From contig NZ_LMMO01000001.1 of NCBI RefSeq assembly GCF_001422285.1, positions 526,331 through 590,330 on the forward strand: a stretch of 64,000 nt of DNA, in the 5' to 3' direction. This DNA comes from Frigoribacterium sp. Leaf263. Lineage in GTDB: Bacteria > Actinomycetota > Actinomycetes > Actinomycetales > Microbacteriaceae. The notes beneath the pieces are model-generated. The model was given only the letters and a program-made list of their open reading frames with translations, was not told the DNA's origin and did not search any database. This document shows positions 8,265-16,797 of the stretch, one piece after another; within the stretch, counting starts at the first letter, position 1; the number at the start of each line of letters is the position of its first letter. The position numbers and the translations under genes are program-made.

Positions 8265-8570
8265 TCAGCGGCCTTCCGGGCGGGCGGCGTCGACGGACGC
8301 CGTCTGCTGCACCCGGTCGACGAGCTCGCGCCACGGGCCCGTCACCTCGCTCTCGGGCAGTCTCGCCTTGCGGCGCGGACGCGTGTCGGCCGAGATCAGG
8401 TAGACGAACCGATCGGGCTGCACGCCGGCGACCCGGGAGCCCGCGGACGACCACGGCACGTGGTCGAGCAGGACGAGCCACGCGTCCGTGTCCGGCTCGG
8501 CCTCGACGTCGACCTGCCACGTCCGGGTGAGACCTGCGAAGCCGCCGGTGCGCTGCACGGTCACGATCAT
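8265..8570 (-). CDS. Emfourin-type protealysin inhibitor
   Basis: A 101-residue protein without a signal peptide, opening with MIVTVQRTGGFAGLTRTWQVD. Emfourins have this start and size and are encoded beside protealysin-like M4 proteases, which they inhibit tightly. Here the gene begins 52 bases downstream of an M4 protease gene on the same strand, which makes the assignment strong even without an alignment. It presumably guards the cytoplasm against early activation of the protease. The tail ASVDAARPEGR is probably disordered. Confidence 0.85.
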   Translation of the reverse strand: MIVTVQRTGGFAGLTRTWQVDVEAEPDTDAWLVLLDHVPWSSAGSRVAGVQPDRFVYLISADTRPRRKARLPESEVTGPWRELVDRVQQTASVDAARPEGR

Positions 8571-8622
8571 GGCGCGATGCTACTCCGCCGGGTCGGGGAT
8601 CCCGCCGGGGCGGCGCCGCCCT

Positions 8623-9669
8623 TCACGCGACGGGCTCGACCCCCACCCCGCGCCACCCCGAGATGGTCGCCGCGGCCTCGGAGGAGTCGACGCCGTAACG
8701 CGCTTCGGCGGCCGTCACGGTCGCCGCCGCGAACACGGCGAACGTGGCCGTCGGAGGCAGCCCGCCGCCCGTGAGGGAGTCGAACCAGATCCGACCGGCG
8801 CGCTCCCAGGCGAAGCCGCCGAGCGCCTGCGCCGTCAGGAAGAAGGCCCGGTTGGGGATGCCCGAGTTCAGATGCACGCCCCCGTCGTCGTCGGTCGTGT
8901 CGACGTAGTCGTCGAGGTGGGCCGGCTGCGGGTCGCGACCCAGGACGTCGTCGTCGTACGCGGTCCCCGGGGCGCTCATGGACCTCAGAGCGCGACCCTG
9001 CACGTCGGGCAGGAACAGCCCCTCGCCGATCAGCCACGTGGCCTCGTCGGCCGTCTGGCGGAACAGGTGCTGCTCGACGAGGGCGCCGAAGACATCGCTG
9101 ACCGATTCGTTGAGGGCGCCCGACTGGCCCTGGTAGACGAGGTTCGCCGTGTACTGCGTGAAGCCGTGCGCGAGTTCGTGCCCGATCACGCTGACCGACG
9201 CCGTGAAGCGCCCGAACACCTCGCCGTCGCCGTCGCCGAAGACCATGCGCTCGCCGTTCCAGAAGGCGTTGTCGTAATCCCGGCCGTAGTGGACCGTGGC
9301 GTCGAGGGGCAGTCCCCGGCCGTCGATCGACGACCGCCCGTAGACCTCGTCGAAGAGGGCGTACGTCGCGCCGAGAGCGTCGTACGCCTCGTCGGCGGCC
9401 ACGTCGCCGGTGGCGGGCCCGCCCTCGTCGCGCACCCGGCGTCCGGGCAGCTCCTCGGCGCCCTCGGCGTCCGAGATCGAGCGGTCGAGTCCGTCGGCCC
9501 TGCCCGGCGCGTCGACGGCCGAGCGGACGACCGGGGGAGCGGCGTTGCGATCGACCCCCGACATCGCGAGCAGGCCGTTCCGCGCGGCGCGGGGTGCGCG
9601 GTGCAGGCGCGGCGACTCCGCCGCAGCGAGGTGGGCGAGCAGATACGGGGGAACGATGAAGCGCGTCAT
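8623..9669 (-). CDS. Protealysin-like M4 family metalloprotease
   Basis: A 348-residue zinc endopeptidase. The zinc site HELAH is at 164-168 (VIGHELAHGFTQY), the third ligand is E188 in GALNESVSD, and the transition-state histidine is H266 in GGVHLNSGIPN. There is no Sec signal peptide. Instead it starts MTRFIVPPYLL, the short protealysin-type propeptide with its PPYLL motif, so the protein is made as a cytoplasmic zymogen with unusual export. The ATG at 9669 is fixed by this propeptide. It is the first gene of the cassette with emfourin and the exported His-rich protein, and a -10-like CAGGGT lies 6 bases upstream of the start. Confidence 0.92.
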   Translation of the reverse strand: MTRFIVPPYLLAHLAAAESPRLHRAPRAARNGLLAMSGVDRNAAPPVVRSAVDAPGRADGLDRSISDAEGAEELPGRRVRDEGGPATGDVAADEAYDALGATYALFDEVYGRSSIDGRGLPLDATVHYGRDYDNAFWNGERMVFGDGDGEVFGRFTASVSVIGHELAHGFTQYTANLVYQGQSGALNESVSDVFGALVEQHLFRQTADEATWLIGEGLFLPDVQGRALRSMSAPGTAYDDDVLGRDPQPAHLDDYVDTTDDDGGVHLNSGIPNRAFFLTAQALGGFAWERAGRIWFDSLTGGGLPPTATFAVFAAATVTAAEARYGVDSSEAAATISGWRGVGVEPVA

Positions 9670-9720
9670 GGGAGCACCCTGGCACCGGCCACCGACAGCG
9701 CGCCCGGTACTCTCGGACGA

Positions 9721-10260
9721 ATGTCCTCCTCCGACGTCTCCGCCCTCCTCGACGACCTCATCGCCGTCGTCCCCGACTTCCCGAAGCCGGGCATCCTCTT
9801 CCGCGACGTCACGCCGCTCTTCTCGCACGCCGACGCGTTCGCCACCGTGACCACGGCGCTCAGCGAGCCCTTCGACGGGTCGTTCCAGGCCGTCGCCGGC
9901 ATCGAGGCCCGGGGCTTCGCGCTCGCCGGCGGCATCGCCATCGAGCAGGGCGTCGGCGTGCTGACCGTCCGCAAGGCGGGCAAGCTCCCCGGCGAGGTGC
10001 TCAGCGAGAGCTACGCGCTCGAGTACGGCGAGGCGACCCTCGAGCTGCGGCCGAGTCAGCTCCCCGCGGGCACCCGCGTGCTCGTCGTCGACGACGTCCT
10101 CGCCACCGGCGGGACCGCCGAGGCGACCGTCACCCTGCTCGAGCGAGCCGGATACGAGGTCGTCGGCCTGGCCGTCCTCCTCGAGCTCGACGGTCTGGGC
10201 GGACGCGACCGGCTGGCCCCGCGCCTCCCCGTCCACGCGCTCGGATCCGCGCCCGCCTGA
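9721..10260 (+). CDS. apt: Adenine phosphoribosyltransferase
   Basis: A 179-residue purine-salvage enzyme converting adenine and PRPP to AMP. The PRPP-binding loop VLVVDDVLATGGTA spans residues 120-133, preceded by the adenine-site region IEARGFALAG and the flexible loop VRKAGKLPG. The ATG at 9721 is 7 bases after a -10-like TACTCT (9708-9713) and has no Shine-Dalgarno site, so it is likely leaderless. It is divergent from the M4 protease gene and convergent with the M50-like gene. It could handle purines released by the nearby deaminase pathway, but there is no operon link. Confidence 0.95.
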   Translation: MSSSDVSALLDDLIAVVPDFPKPGILFRDVTPLFSHADAFATVTTALSEPFDGSFQAVAGIEARGFALAGGIAIEQGVGVLTVRKAGKLPGEVLSESYALEYGEATLELRPSQLPAGTRVLVVDDVLATGGTAEATVTLLERAGYEVVGLAVLLELDGLGGRDRLAPRLPVHALGSAPA

Positions 10261-10270
10261 TCCGCTCGCG

Positions 10271-11005
10271 TCAGCCGAACGACCGGGCGAGCTCCAGGGT
10301 CTGCGGGAACAGCAGCGCCGCCGAGCCCCCGAGGCAGGCCAGCGAGACGAGCACGAACACGCCCACCCAGACCACGCCGGGCACCCGGGTCAGCGCGGCG
10401 AGCTGATCGGCGTCCGACCCGGTCGTGCGCGATCGTCGCCGGCTGCGCTGCAGCTCGAGGCAGGCGCGCAGGGCGCCGAAGCCGAGCACAGCCGTCAGGG
10501 CGACCCCGAAGGCGCTCTGCCACGGCGGCGTCGCCGCGAACGTCACCCCGACGACGAGCGCGACCCCGACCAGCACCACCCACAGTCCGAACCAGTTGCG
10601 GATCTGCACGAGCATCAGGGCGAGCAGCAGCAGGAGCGCCCAGAGGAGTCCGGCCGAGTACCCCGCCGAGAGCAGCCAGGCGGCCCCGAGCGAGGCGAGG
10701 GCCGGCGCGGTGTAGCCGGCGAGCAGGGTGACGACCATGCCCGGACCCGTGCGCGGCCCGCTCGAGACGGTCAGCCCCGACGTGTCCGAGTGCAGGCGGA
10801 TGCCGGACAGCCGCCGACCGGTCAGCACCGCCGCGAGACCGTGCCCGCCCTCGTGCACGACGGTGACGGCGTGCCGCACAATCCGCCAGACGCCGGGGAC
10901 GAGCACGGCGACGAGGCCGGCCGCGACGGACGCGAGCAGCCACGGCAGGGGCAGCGGCGGCGCGACGAGGGCGATGCGGGTCCAGAGGTCGGTGACGAGG
11001 TCCAC
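10271..11005 (-). CDS. M50-like membrane zinc protease
   Basis: A 244-residue multi-spanning membrane protein. The HEGGH zinc motif (51-55) lies within the segment VTVVHEGGHGLAAVLTGRRL, as in M50B-like proteins that are common and largely uncharacterised in Actinobacteria. Five or six hydrophobic segments follow. The start is GTG at 11005 with no obvious ribosome site; a near copy of the dispersed repeat (11017-11027) lies just upstream. It ends 10 bases from apt, convergently. The substrate is unknown. Confidence 0.82.
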   Translation of the reverse strand: MDLVTDLWTRIALVAPPLPLPWLLASVAAGLVAVLVPGVWRIVRHAVTVVHEGGHGLAAVLTGRRLSGIRLHSDTSGLTVSSGPRTGPGMVVTLLAGYTAPALASLGAAWLLSAGYSAGLLWALLLLLALMLVQIRNWFGLWVVLVGVALVVGVTFAATPPWQSAFGVALTAVLGFGALRACLELQRSRRRSRTTGSDADQLAALTRVPGVVWVGVFVLVSLACLGGSAALLFPQTLELARSFG

Positions 11006-11016
11006 GCGACGAGCCT

Positions 11017-11027
11017 AGGAGGCGCGG
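11017..11027 (+). repeat. Dispersed intergenic element, partial copy
   Basis: AGGAGGCGCGG, matching the last 11 bases of the 14-bp element, in the promoter gap between the M50-like and VanZ-like genes. Confidence 0.45.
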
Positions 11028-11156
11028 TGCGCGCCCCGCCGACACCGCGCCTCCCACGGTCCGCGTCTCCACCCCCCGGTCCGTCCGGGTCGTCCTCGGG
11101 GATGATCTCCCGCCGCGGACCCCGGCTCCTCAGGTCGCATCCGTCACCATGGGGTC

Positions 11157-11606
11157 ATGCGTCGCGCCGTCCTCCTCCTGCTCACCCTCGTCTATCTGGC
11201 CGGGGTCGCCTGGATGACCCTGCGGCCGAGCGTGTACGGGTCCGGCACGAGCGAGCTGCTCTGGCGGGCGCTCGACGTCTTCGCCCGGCACGACGAGACG
11301 TCGTGGATCACCTTCGCCCGCGTCGAGGCGGCCGCGAACGTCGCGATGTTCGTGCCGATGGGCATGTTCCCTGCCCTGCTGCTGCCCAAGCGCCTCTGGT
11401 GGTCCGGCATCGTCGTGGGCTTCGCCGCGACCGTGGCGATCGAGTGGTACCAGGCGACGTATCTTTCGGCGACCCGGTTCTCCGACCCGCAGGATCTCGT
11501 GATGAACACGCTGGGTGCGGTCATCGGCGCCGCGTTCGTCGGGCTGGCGCTACCGGGCCGTCGTCGTCGGGCGTCCCGAGCCCGTTCCGCGGCCCCCGTC
11601 TGGTAA
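11157..11606 (+). CDS. VanZ-like membrane protein
   Basis: A 149-residue protein with about four membrane segments. It has the VanZ-like signature of a conserved Asn-containing helix (AAANVAMFVPMGMFPALL) and the IEWYQATYLSATRFSDPQD loop followed by NTLGAVIGA. VanZ of enterococci gives low-level teicoplanin resistance, but most chromosomal VanZ-like proteins have unknown roles and no resistance should be inferred. The ATG at 11157 gives a membrane segment at the N-terminus. It stands alone before rpsO. Confidence 0.85.
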   Translation: MRRAVLLLLTLVYLAGVAWMTLRPSVYGSGTSELLWRALDVFARHDETSWITFARVEAAANVAMFVPMGMFPALLLPKRLWWSGIVVGFAATVAIEWYQATYLSATRFSDPQDLVMNTLGAVIGAAFVGLALPGRRRRASRARSAAPVW

Positions 11607-11609
11607 GCT
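11601..11609 (+). promoter_or_regulatory. Probable extended -10 of rpsO
   Basis: TGGTAAGCT is an extended -10 overlapping the end of the VanZ-like gene. It would give an rpsO leader of about 85 bases, ending in an AAAGGGG ribosome site. No good -35 is visible. The near-identical TGCTAAGCT occurs before infC. Confidence 0.45.
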
Positions 11610-11699
11610 CCTCAGGTTGCCGTCTGAACGGCCGCGGAACAAGAGAGCTCGCACATCCGGTGACGGGCACCGCGCAACGAACTGAAAGGGGATCCCTCC

Positions 11700-11969
11700 A
11701 TGGCACTCGCACCTGACGTCAAGACCCGGATCATCGAAGAATACGCGACCCACCCCGGCGACACCGGATCCCCCGAGGTCCAGGTCGCCATGATGACGCA
11801 GCGCATCCTCGACCTCACCGAGCACCTCAAAGAGCACAAGCACGACCACCACTCGCGTCGTGGTCTGCTGCTCCTCGTGGGTCAGCGCCGCCGACTCCTG
11901 GGTTACCTGTCCAAGGTCGACATCGAGCGTTACCGCACGCTCATCGGTCGCCTCGGACTGCGCCGCTAG
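11700..11969 (+). CDS. rpsO: 30S ribosomal protein S15
   Basis: An 89-residue protein with the S15 core: [17 protein letters not shown], then [16 protein letters not shown] and [12 protein letters not shown]. It binds 16S rRNA in the central domain. The length is normal for the family. AAAGGGG precedes the ATG. The gene ends at a strong hairpin terminator and is followed by pnp, the usual rpsO-pnp arrangement. Confidence 0.98.
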   Translation: MALAPDVKTRIIEEYATHPGDTGSPEVQVAMMTQRILDLTEHLKEHKHDHHSRRGLLLLVGQRRRLLGYLSKVDIERYRTLIGRLGLRR

Positions 11970-11994
11970 TCTTCGCGCTCCGTACGTCTCGACG

Positions 11995-12030
11995 ACGGCC
12001 CCTCTCCGTACACGGAGAGGGGCCGTTCTC
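11995..12030 (+). terminator. rpsO terminator hairpin
   Basis: A perfect 14-bp stem (ACGGCCCCTCTCCG, 11995-12008, pairs with 12013-12026) with a TACA loop, followed by TCTC. It should stop most rpsO transcripts, leaving some read-through into pnp. Confidence 0.85.
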
Positions 12031-12367
12031 TCGTTCCGGGGCCGTGGGCCGGTCGACGGACGGTCGGCGCGCCCCGGCGCGCCCGGCCGGCAGCCGCGGT
12101 CCCGTCATGCCCGGGTGCTAGGATCGCGCTCGGAGCAGGCCGGTACGGCTGCTGGTCACCGGTGGTGGCAGGCGGAATGCCCCGATCAGCGCATCGAGTC
12201 GCGATCGGAGGCGGGGTCCGACCGTCTTCACTGTTGGCCAGACGTGCCACCGCCTCCGTCGCGTTGCTGCACGTGCATGTCCTCATGCCGTCCACGCCGC
12301 CCGCTCCCGGTACGACATCGAGGCCCACACGGGGCATCGATTCAAAACAAAGAGGAGAAACCCCCAC
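12031..12367 (+). promoter_or_regulatory. pnp promoter and long 5' leader
   Basis: A 337-base gap without a convincing gene. An extended -10, TGCTAGGAT, sits at 12116-12124, which would give a leader of about 235 bases. The leader contains paired arms CCGATC/GATCGG near 12182-12208. An AGGAG ribosome site lies within AAAGAGGAGAAA before the pnp ATG. pnp leaders in other bacteria fold into RNase III substrates used for autoregulation; the same here is inference. Confidence 0.45.
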
Positions 12368-14641
12368 ATGGAGGGTCCAGAGATCAAGTTCGGCGAAGCC
12401 GTGCTCGACAACGGCAAGTTCGGCAAGCGCACCATCCGATTCGAGACCGGCCGTCTCGCCCAGCAGGCCCAGGGAGCCGTCGCCGCCTACCTCGACGACG
12501 ACACCATGCTGCTGTCCGCCACCAGCGCCAGCAAGAAGCCGAAGGACAACTTCGACTTCTTCCCGCTGACCATCGACGTCGAAGAGCGCTCGTACGCCGC
12601 GGGCAAGATCCCCGGCTCGTTCTTCCGTCGTGAGGGTCGCCCCTCCACCGAGGCCATCCTCGTCTGCCGTCTCATCGACCGGCCCCTGCGTCCCTCGTTC
12701 GTCGAGGGTCTCCGCAACGAGGTCCAGGTCGTCATCACGGTCCTCAGCATCGCCCCCGACGAGTTCTACGACGCTCTGGCCATCAACGCGGCCAGCGCCT
12801 CGACCCAGATCTCCGGTCTGCCCTTCTCGGGTCCGATCGCGGGCGTCCGCCTCGCGCTGATCGGCGACCAGTGGGTCGCCTTCCCGAAGGCCTCGCAGCT
12901 GGCCGACGCCGTCTTCGACCTCACGGTCGCCGGTCGCGTCGTCACCGATGCAGCGGGCAACGACGACGTCGCGATCATGATGGTCGAGGCCGAGGCCACC
13001 GAGCACGCCTGGGGTCTCATCCAGGGCGGCGCGACGAAGCCCGACGAGGCCGTCGTGGCCCAGGGTCTCGAGGCCGCCAAGCCGTTCCTGAAGCAGCTCG
13101 TCGAGGCCCAGGCCACGATGGCCGCCCAGGCCGCCAAGGAGATCGCCGACTACCCGGTCTTCCTGCCCTACACCGACGAGGTCCTCGAGGCCGTCACGAC
13201 CGCCGCGGGCACCGAGCTCGCCGAGGTCTACAAGATCGCCGGCAAGATCGAGCGCCAGGACGCCGACGACGCGCTCAAGGCCACCGTGAAGGACGCCATC
13301 GCGGCGAAGGTCACGGCGGGCGAGCTGCCCGAGTCGGCCAACGGCCAGGTCGGCGCCGCCTACAAGTCGGCGACGAAGAAGGTCGTCCGCGACCGCATCC
13401 TCACCGAGCAGATCCGCATGGACGGTCGCGGCCTCGCCGACATCCGCCCGCTCGACGCCGAGGTCCAGGTCATCCCGCGCGTGCACGGCTCCGCCATCTT
13501 TCAGCGCGGCGAGACCCAGATCATGGGCGTCACCACGCTGAACATGCTCAAGATGGAGCAGCAGATCGACTCGCTGAGCCCGGTCACCAAGAAGCGCTAC
13601 CTGCACCACTACAACTTCCCGCCCTACTCGACCGGTGAGACCGGCCGGGTCGGTTCGCCGAAGCGTCGCGAGATCGGGCACGGCTTCCTGGCCGAGCGCG
13701 CGCTCGTGCCGGTGCTGCCGAGCCGCGAGGAGTTCCCCTACGCGATCCGCCAGGTGTCCGAGGCCCTCGGCTCCAACGGCTCGACGTCGATGGGCTCCGT
13801 CTGCGCCTCCACCCTGTCGCTGCTGAACGCCGGTGTGCCCCTCAAGGCCCCCGTCGCCGGCATCGCCATGGGTCTCGTCTCCGACGAGGTCGACGGCCAG
13901 ACGCGCTACGCCGCGCTGACCGACATCCTCGGCGCGGAAGACGCCCTCGGCGACATGGACTTCAAGGTCGCCGGCACGTCCGAGTTCGTCACGGCCATCC
14001 AGCTCGACACGAAGCTCGACGGTCTGCCGACCGCCGTCCTCGACGCCGCGCTGAAGCAGGCGAAGGAGGCGCGCACCGCCATCCTCGGCGTGCTCAACTC
14101 GGCCATCGACGCGCCCGACGAGATGGCCCCGACCGCGCCCCGCGTGATCTCGGTCCAGATCCCTCAGGACAAGATCGGCGAGCTGATCGGCCCGAAGGGC
14201 AAGACGATCAACTCGATCCAGGACACCACCGGCGCCGACATCAGCATCGAAGAAGACGGAACCGTCTACATCGGTGCGGTCGACGGCCCCTCGGCCGAGG
14301 CGGCCCGTGCCCAGGTCAACGCCATCGCGAACCCCACCAACCCGGAGGTCGGCGAGCAGTTCCTCGGAACCGTCGTCAAGATCGCCTCGTTCGGTGCCTT
14401 CGTGTCGCTGCTCCCCGGCAAGGACGGCCTGCTGCACATCAGCGAGGTCCGCAAGCTCGCCGGCGGCAAGCGCGTGGAGAACGTCGAGGACGTCCTCGGC
14501 GTGGGTCAGAAGATCCTCGTCGAGATCACGAAGACCGACGACCGCGGCAAGCTGTCGCTCGCCCCGGTCATCGCCGAGACGGCCGACACCGACTCCAGCG
14601 GTGCCGCCGAGGAGTCCAACGACACCTCGGTCGACATCTAG
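12368..14641 (+). CDS. pnp: Polyribonucleotide nucleotidyltransferase (PNPase)
   Basis: A 757-residue phosphorolytic 3'-5' exoribonuclease; actinobacterial PNPases also polymerise RNA tails, and some were described as guanosine pentaphosphate synthetases. Two RNase PH domains flank an all-helical linker. The second has [13 protein letters not shown] and [14 protein letters not shown] motifs. A KH domain (about 592-650, [16 protein letters not shown]) and an S1 domain (about 660-735, [21 protein letters not shown]) follow, then an acidic Ser-rich tail. The start is fixed by an AGGAG site and by family length. It ends in a 19-bp hairpin. Confidence 0.97.
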   Translation: MEGPEIKFGEAVLDNGKFGKRTIRFETGRLAQQAQGAVAAYLDDDTMLLSATSASKKPKDNFDFFPLTIDVEERSYAAGKIPGSFFRREGRPSTEAILVCRLIDRPLRPSFVEGLRNEVQVVITVLSIAPDEFYDALAINAASASTQISGLPFSGPIAGVRLALIGDQWVAFPKASQLADAVFDLTVAGRVVTDAAGNDDVAIMMVEAEATEHAWGLIQGGATKPDEAVVAQGLEAAKPFLKQLVEAQATMAAQAAKEIADYPVFLPYTDEVLEAVTTAAGTELAEVYKIAGKIERQDADDALKATVKDAIAAKVTAGELPESANGQVGAAYKSATKKVVRDRILTEQIRMDGRGLADIRPLDAEVQVIPRVHGSAIFQRGETQIMGVTTLNMLKMEQQIDSLSPVTKKRYLHHYNFPPYSTGETGRVGSPKRREIGHGFLAERALVPVLPSREEFPYAIRQVSEALGSNGSTSMGSVCASTLSLLNAGVPLKAPVAGIAMGLVSDEVDGQTRYAALTDILGAEDALGDMDFKVAGTSEFVTAIQLDTKLDGLPTAVLDAALKQAKEARTAILGVLNSAIDAPDEMAPTAPRVISVQIPQDKIGELIGPKGKTINSIQDTTGADISIEEDGTVYIGAVDGPSAEAARAQVNAIANPTNPEVGEQFLGTVVKIASFGAFVSLLPGKDGLLHISEVRKLAGGKRVENVEDVLGVGQKILVEITKTDDRGKLSLAPVIAETADTDSSGAAEESNDTSVDI

Positions 14642-14652
14642 GGTCCATCCCT

Positions 14653-14695
14653 CCGACGAGCCCGTCGCGACCTCGTGTCGCGGCGGGCTCGTCGG
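14653..14695 (+). terminator. pnp terminator hairpin
   Basis: A 19-bp stem with a single G-T wobble (14653-14671 with 14677-14695) and a 5-base loop, 12 bases after the pnp stop. There is no T-run, as is common in high-GC genomes. Confidence 0.8.
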
Positions 14696-14877
14696 CGTCC
14701 GGGGCGCCGACCGGGCCGGCCGGCCGGCGCCCTGCGGCGCGGACGATCCTTCGCGTAACGATTCGGTGCGGCGACGGACGCGATGCGCGCCGGAGCCGTA
14801 CTCTGACGATGAGGTGCAGACCCCGGCGCCCGTCCAGCTCAGACGGATCGGGGTGCGCCAGCGGAGGAGGAGCGTCG

Positions 14878-15930
14878 GTGACCGACTCGACGGCCACGTC
14901 CGCGCAGGCGGCTGCCGCGGGGCGTTCCGTCGCGACGAGCCGCGGTCAGGCGCCCGGCCGACCGCCCGCGGTCGATCAGGCCACCGTGCCCGTCGATCTC
15001 GGCGTCATCCAGCCCCGCCGTCGCCTCGGCACGTCCGATCTCCGGGTCTTCCCCCTGGCGCTCGGCGGCAACGTCTTCGGTTGGACGGCGGATCAGACCG
15101 AGACGCGGTCCGTGCTCGACACCTACTTCGATCTGGGCGGCAACTTCGTCGACACGGCCGACTCGTACGCCGGCGGCCGGAGCGAGATCATGATCGGCTC
15201 GTGGATGCGCGAGCGCCGGTCCCGCGACGACATGGTCGTCTCGACCAAGGTGGGCAAGAGCGCCGACCACCCCGGGCTCACGCCGAAGGCGATCGAGCGG
15301 GCCGTCGAGGCCTCCCTCGAGCGTCTCGGCACCGATCGCATCGATCTGCTCTACCTCCACGTCGACGACACCGAGGTGGCGTTCGAGAGGACCCTCCTCG
15401 CCGTCGACCACCTCATCCGGGCCGGCAAGGTCCGGTACTTCGGGGGATCGCACCACTCCGGCAACCGTCTCTACGAGGCGCGGATCGCCGCGGGGATGCT
15501 CGGCGTCGCGCCGATGGTCGCGCTGCAGAACCAGTACAACCTGCTGAACCGGGGCGAGTACGAGAAGGGCCTCGCCCGGGTCGCCGCTCAGCTCGGTCTC
15601 GGCGTCATGCCGCGCTTCGCGCTGGCCAGCGGATTCCTGTCGGGCAAGTACCGCACACGAGCCGACTTCGCCGGTTCGCAGCGCCGTCCCGACCTCGCGA
15701 AGCATCTGAACAAGCGCGGACTCCGGGTCCTCCACGAGCTCGACCGCATCGCCTCGGTGCACGAGGTGTCGACGGCGGCGATCTCGCTGGCGTGGCTGCT
15801 GACGAAGCCGAACGTCGTCGCGCCGGTCGCGAGCGCGACCAACGCCAAGCAGGTCTTCGAGCTGACGCAGGCCGTGCGCGTGCAGCTGACGCGCCTCCAG
15901 GTCCTCGACCTCGATCGCGCCTCGGCGTAG
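14878..15930 (+). CDS. Aldo/keto reductase
   Basis: A 350-residue NADPH-dependent oxidoreductase of the aldo/keto reductase fold. The catalytic tetrad is visible: D and Y in FVDTADSY, K in VVSTKVGKS and H in LLYLHVDD. The C-terminal cofactor segment contains the SATNAKQV pattern. The GTG at 14878 is chosen because GGAGGAGG lies 7-8 bases upstream. The N-terminal 45 residues (Ala/Thr/Gln-rich) precede the usual RRLGTSDLRV start and may be disordered. It is convergent with a TetR regulator, separated by a dispersed repeat. The substrate is unknown. Confidence 0.9.
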   Translation: MTDSTATSAQAAAAGRSVATSRGQAPGRPPAVDQATVPVDLGVIQPRRRLGTSDLRVFPLALGGNVFGWTADQTETRSVLDTYFDLGGNFVDTADSYAGGRSEIMIGSWMRERRSRDDMVVSTKVGKSADHPGLTPKAIERAVEASLERLGTDRIDLLYLHVDDTEVAFERTLLAVDHLIRAGKVRYFGGSHHSGNRLYEARIAAGMLGVAPMVALQNQYNLLNRGEYEKGLARVAAQLGLGVMPRFALASGFLSGKYRTRADFAGSQRRPDLAKHLNKRGLRVLHELDRIASVHEVSTAAISLAWLLTKPNVVAPVASATNAKQVFELTQAVRVQLTRLQVLDLDRASA

Positions 15931-15942
15931 GAGCGGGGCGGG

Positions 15943-15956
15943 CCGAGGAGGCGCGG
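15943..15956 (+). repeat. Dispersed 14-bp intergenic element, exact copy
   Basis: CCGAGGAGGCGCGG in the 32-base gap between the convergent aldo/keto reductase and TetR genes. Confidence 0.7.
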
Positions 15957-15962
15957 AGCGCG

Positions 15963-16577
15963 TCAGGCGGAGAGCAGCCGTTCCGCCGTGCGCCTCAGGG
16001 CCGCGGAGGCGGCGATCGCGTCACCGGCGTACGCGCCGACCTCGGCGCCGTCGAGGGCCAGCTGGAAGTCGTCGGCGGCGTCGCCGGGCATCGGGTGGCC
16101 GGCGCTCTTGAAGAGCTCGACGAGTGCGTCGGTGAGCCATTCCCGATGCTCGTTGATCGCGATCCGGACGGGGTGGGTCGGGTCGCTGAACTCGGCGGCC
16201 GCGTTCGCGTAGGCGCTGCCGCGGAACCGCGGATCCTGGAGACGGGTGGCGGACGCGTCGACGAGGCGGCGCACGGCGTCGACCCCGTCGCCCGCCGAGG
16301 CGACGATGGCCGCCAGGGTCTCGACGTCGCGTTCGTGCCGGACGGCCAGGAACTGCAGGACGAGCGTGTCCTTCGCGCCGAAGTGCTTGTAGAACGTGGC
16401 CTTCGTCACCGACGACTCGGCGATCAGACGGTCGACGCCCACCACGCGGATGCCCTCGTCGTAGAAGAGGCGGTCGGCGGTCGTGAGCACGCGGGCCCGA
16501 GCGCCGGGAGTCGTCTGGTCGGCACGAGGGCGGCCAGGGAGACGCTGGACGGCCGGTTGGGGGGAATCGACCGTCAC
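15963..16577 (-). CDS. TetR family transcriptional regulator
   Basis: A 204-residue regulator with an N-terminal TetR helix-turn-helix (VLTTADRLFYDEGIRVVGVD, then SSVTKATFYKHFGAKDTLV, about 27-75) and an all-helical ligand domain. The GTG start at 16577 has AAGGAG 6 bases upstream. A longer frame exists but runs into the promoter region. A palindrome at 16723-16740 overlaps the -35 of its probable promoter, suggesting autoregulation. Whether it also controls the aldo/keto reductase or the M16 peptidase is open. Confidence 0.9.
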   Translation of the reverse strand: MTVDSPQPAVQRLPGRPRADQTTPGARARVLTTADRLFYDEGIRVVGVDRLIAESSVTKATFYKHFGAKDTLVLQFLAVRHERDVETLAAIVASAGDGVDAVRRLVDASATRLQDPRFRGSAYANAAAEFSDPTHPVRIAINEHREWLTDALVELFKSAGHPMPGDAADDFQLALDGAEVGAYAGDAIAASAALRRTAERLLSA

Positions 16578-16704
16578 AGCGTGGCTCCTTGGGACATATC
16601 GGCTTAGAGCCGCGTGGGGGACGCGCGCTCCGGACCGCATGACATGTCCGACCAGCCGCCGCGGTCGTCTCTCGTGGGGGGACGGGTCGACCGCGGTAGA
16701 CACG

Positions 16705-16740
16705 ACTGTAACACCGATGAGGACAGACGCACCCGTCTGT
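16705..16740 (-). promoter_or_regulatory. TetR-type operator and probable promoter
   Basis: ACAGACGCACCCGTCTGT (16723-16740) is a perfect 7-bp inverted repeat with a 4-base spacer, the usual TetR-family operator shape. On the minus strand TACAGT (16705-16710) is a plausible -10, placing the palindrome over the -35. The resulting TetR leader would be about 120 bases. The site also lies 58 bases upstream of the M16 peptidase start. Confidence 0.5.
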
Positions 16741-16797
16741 TTGTCCGCATCACGTCCCCCACTTCGGGTGTCAGGGGCGAGCGGTAGGCTCGCACCG

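Noticed and set aside
11157..11606. Glycopeptide resistance gene
   Set aside because: VanZ-like proteins are widespread and mostly unrelated to resistance; no other van genes are near.
12160..12367. Short protein gene in the pnp leader
   Set aside because: The open frame runs into pnp in another frame, has no ribosome site and no recognisable sequence.
11966..14437. Long minus-strand open frame of over 800 codons opposite pnp
   Set aside because: It is the antisense shadow of a highly conserved gene in G/C-rich DNA, with Asp/Arg/Gly/Leu-rich repetitive composition and no family motifs.
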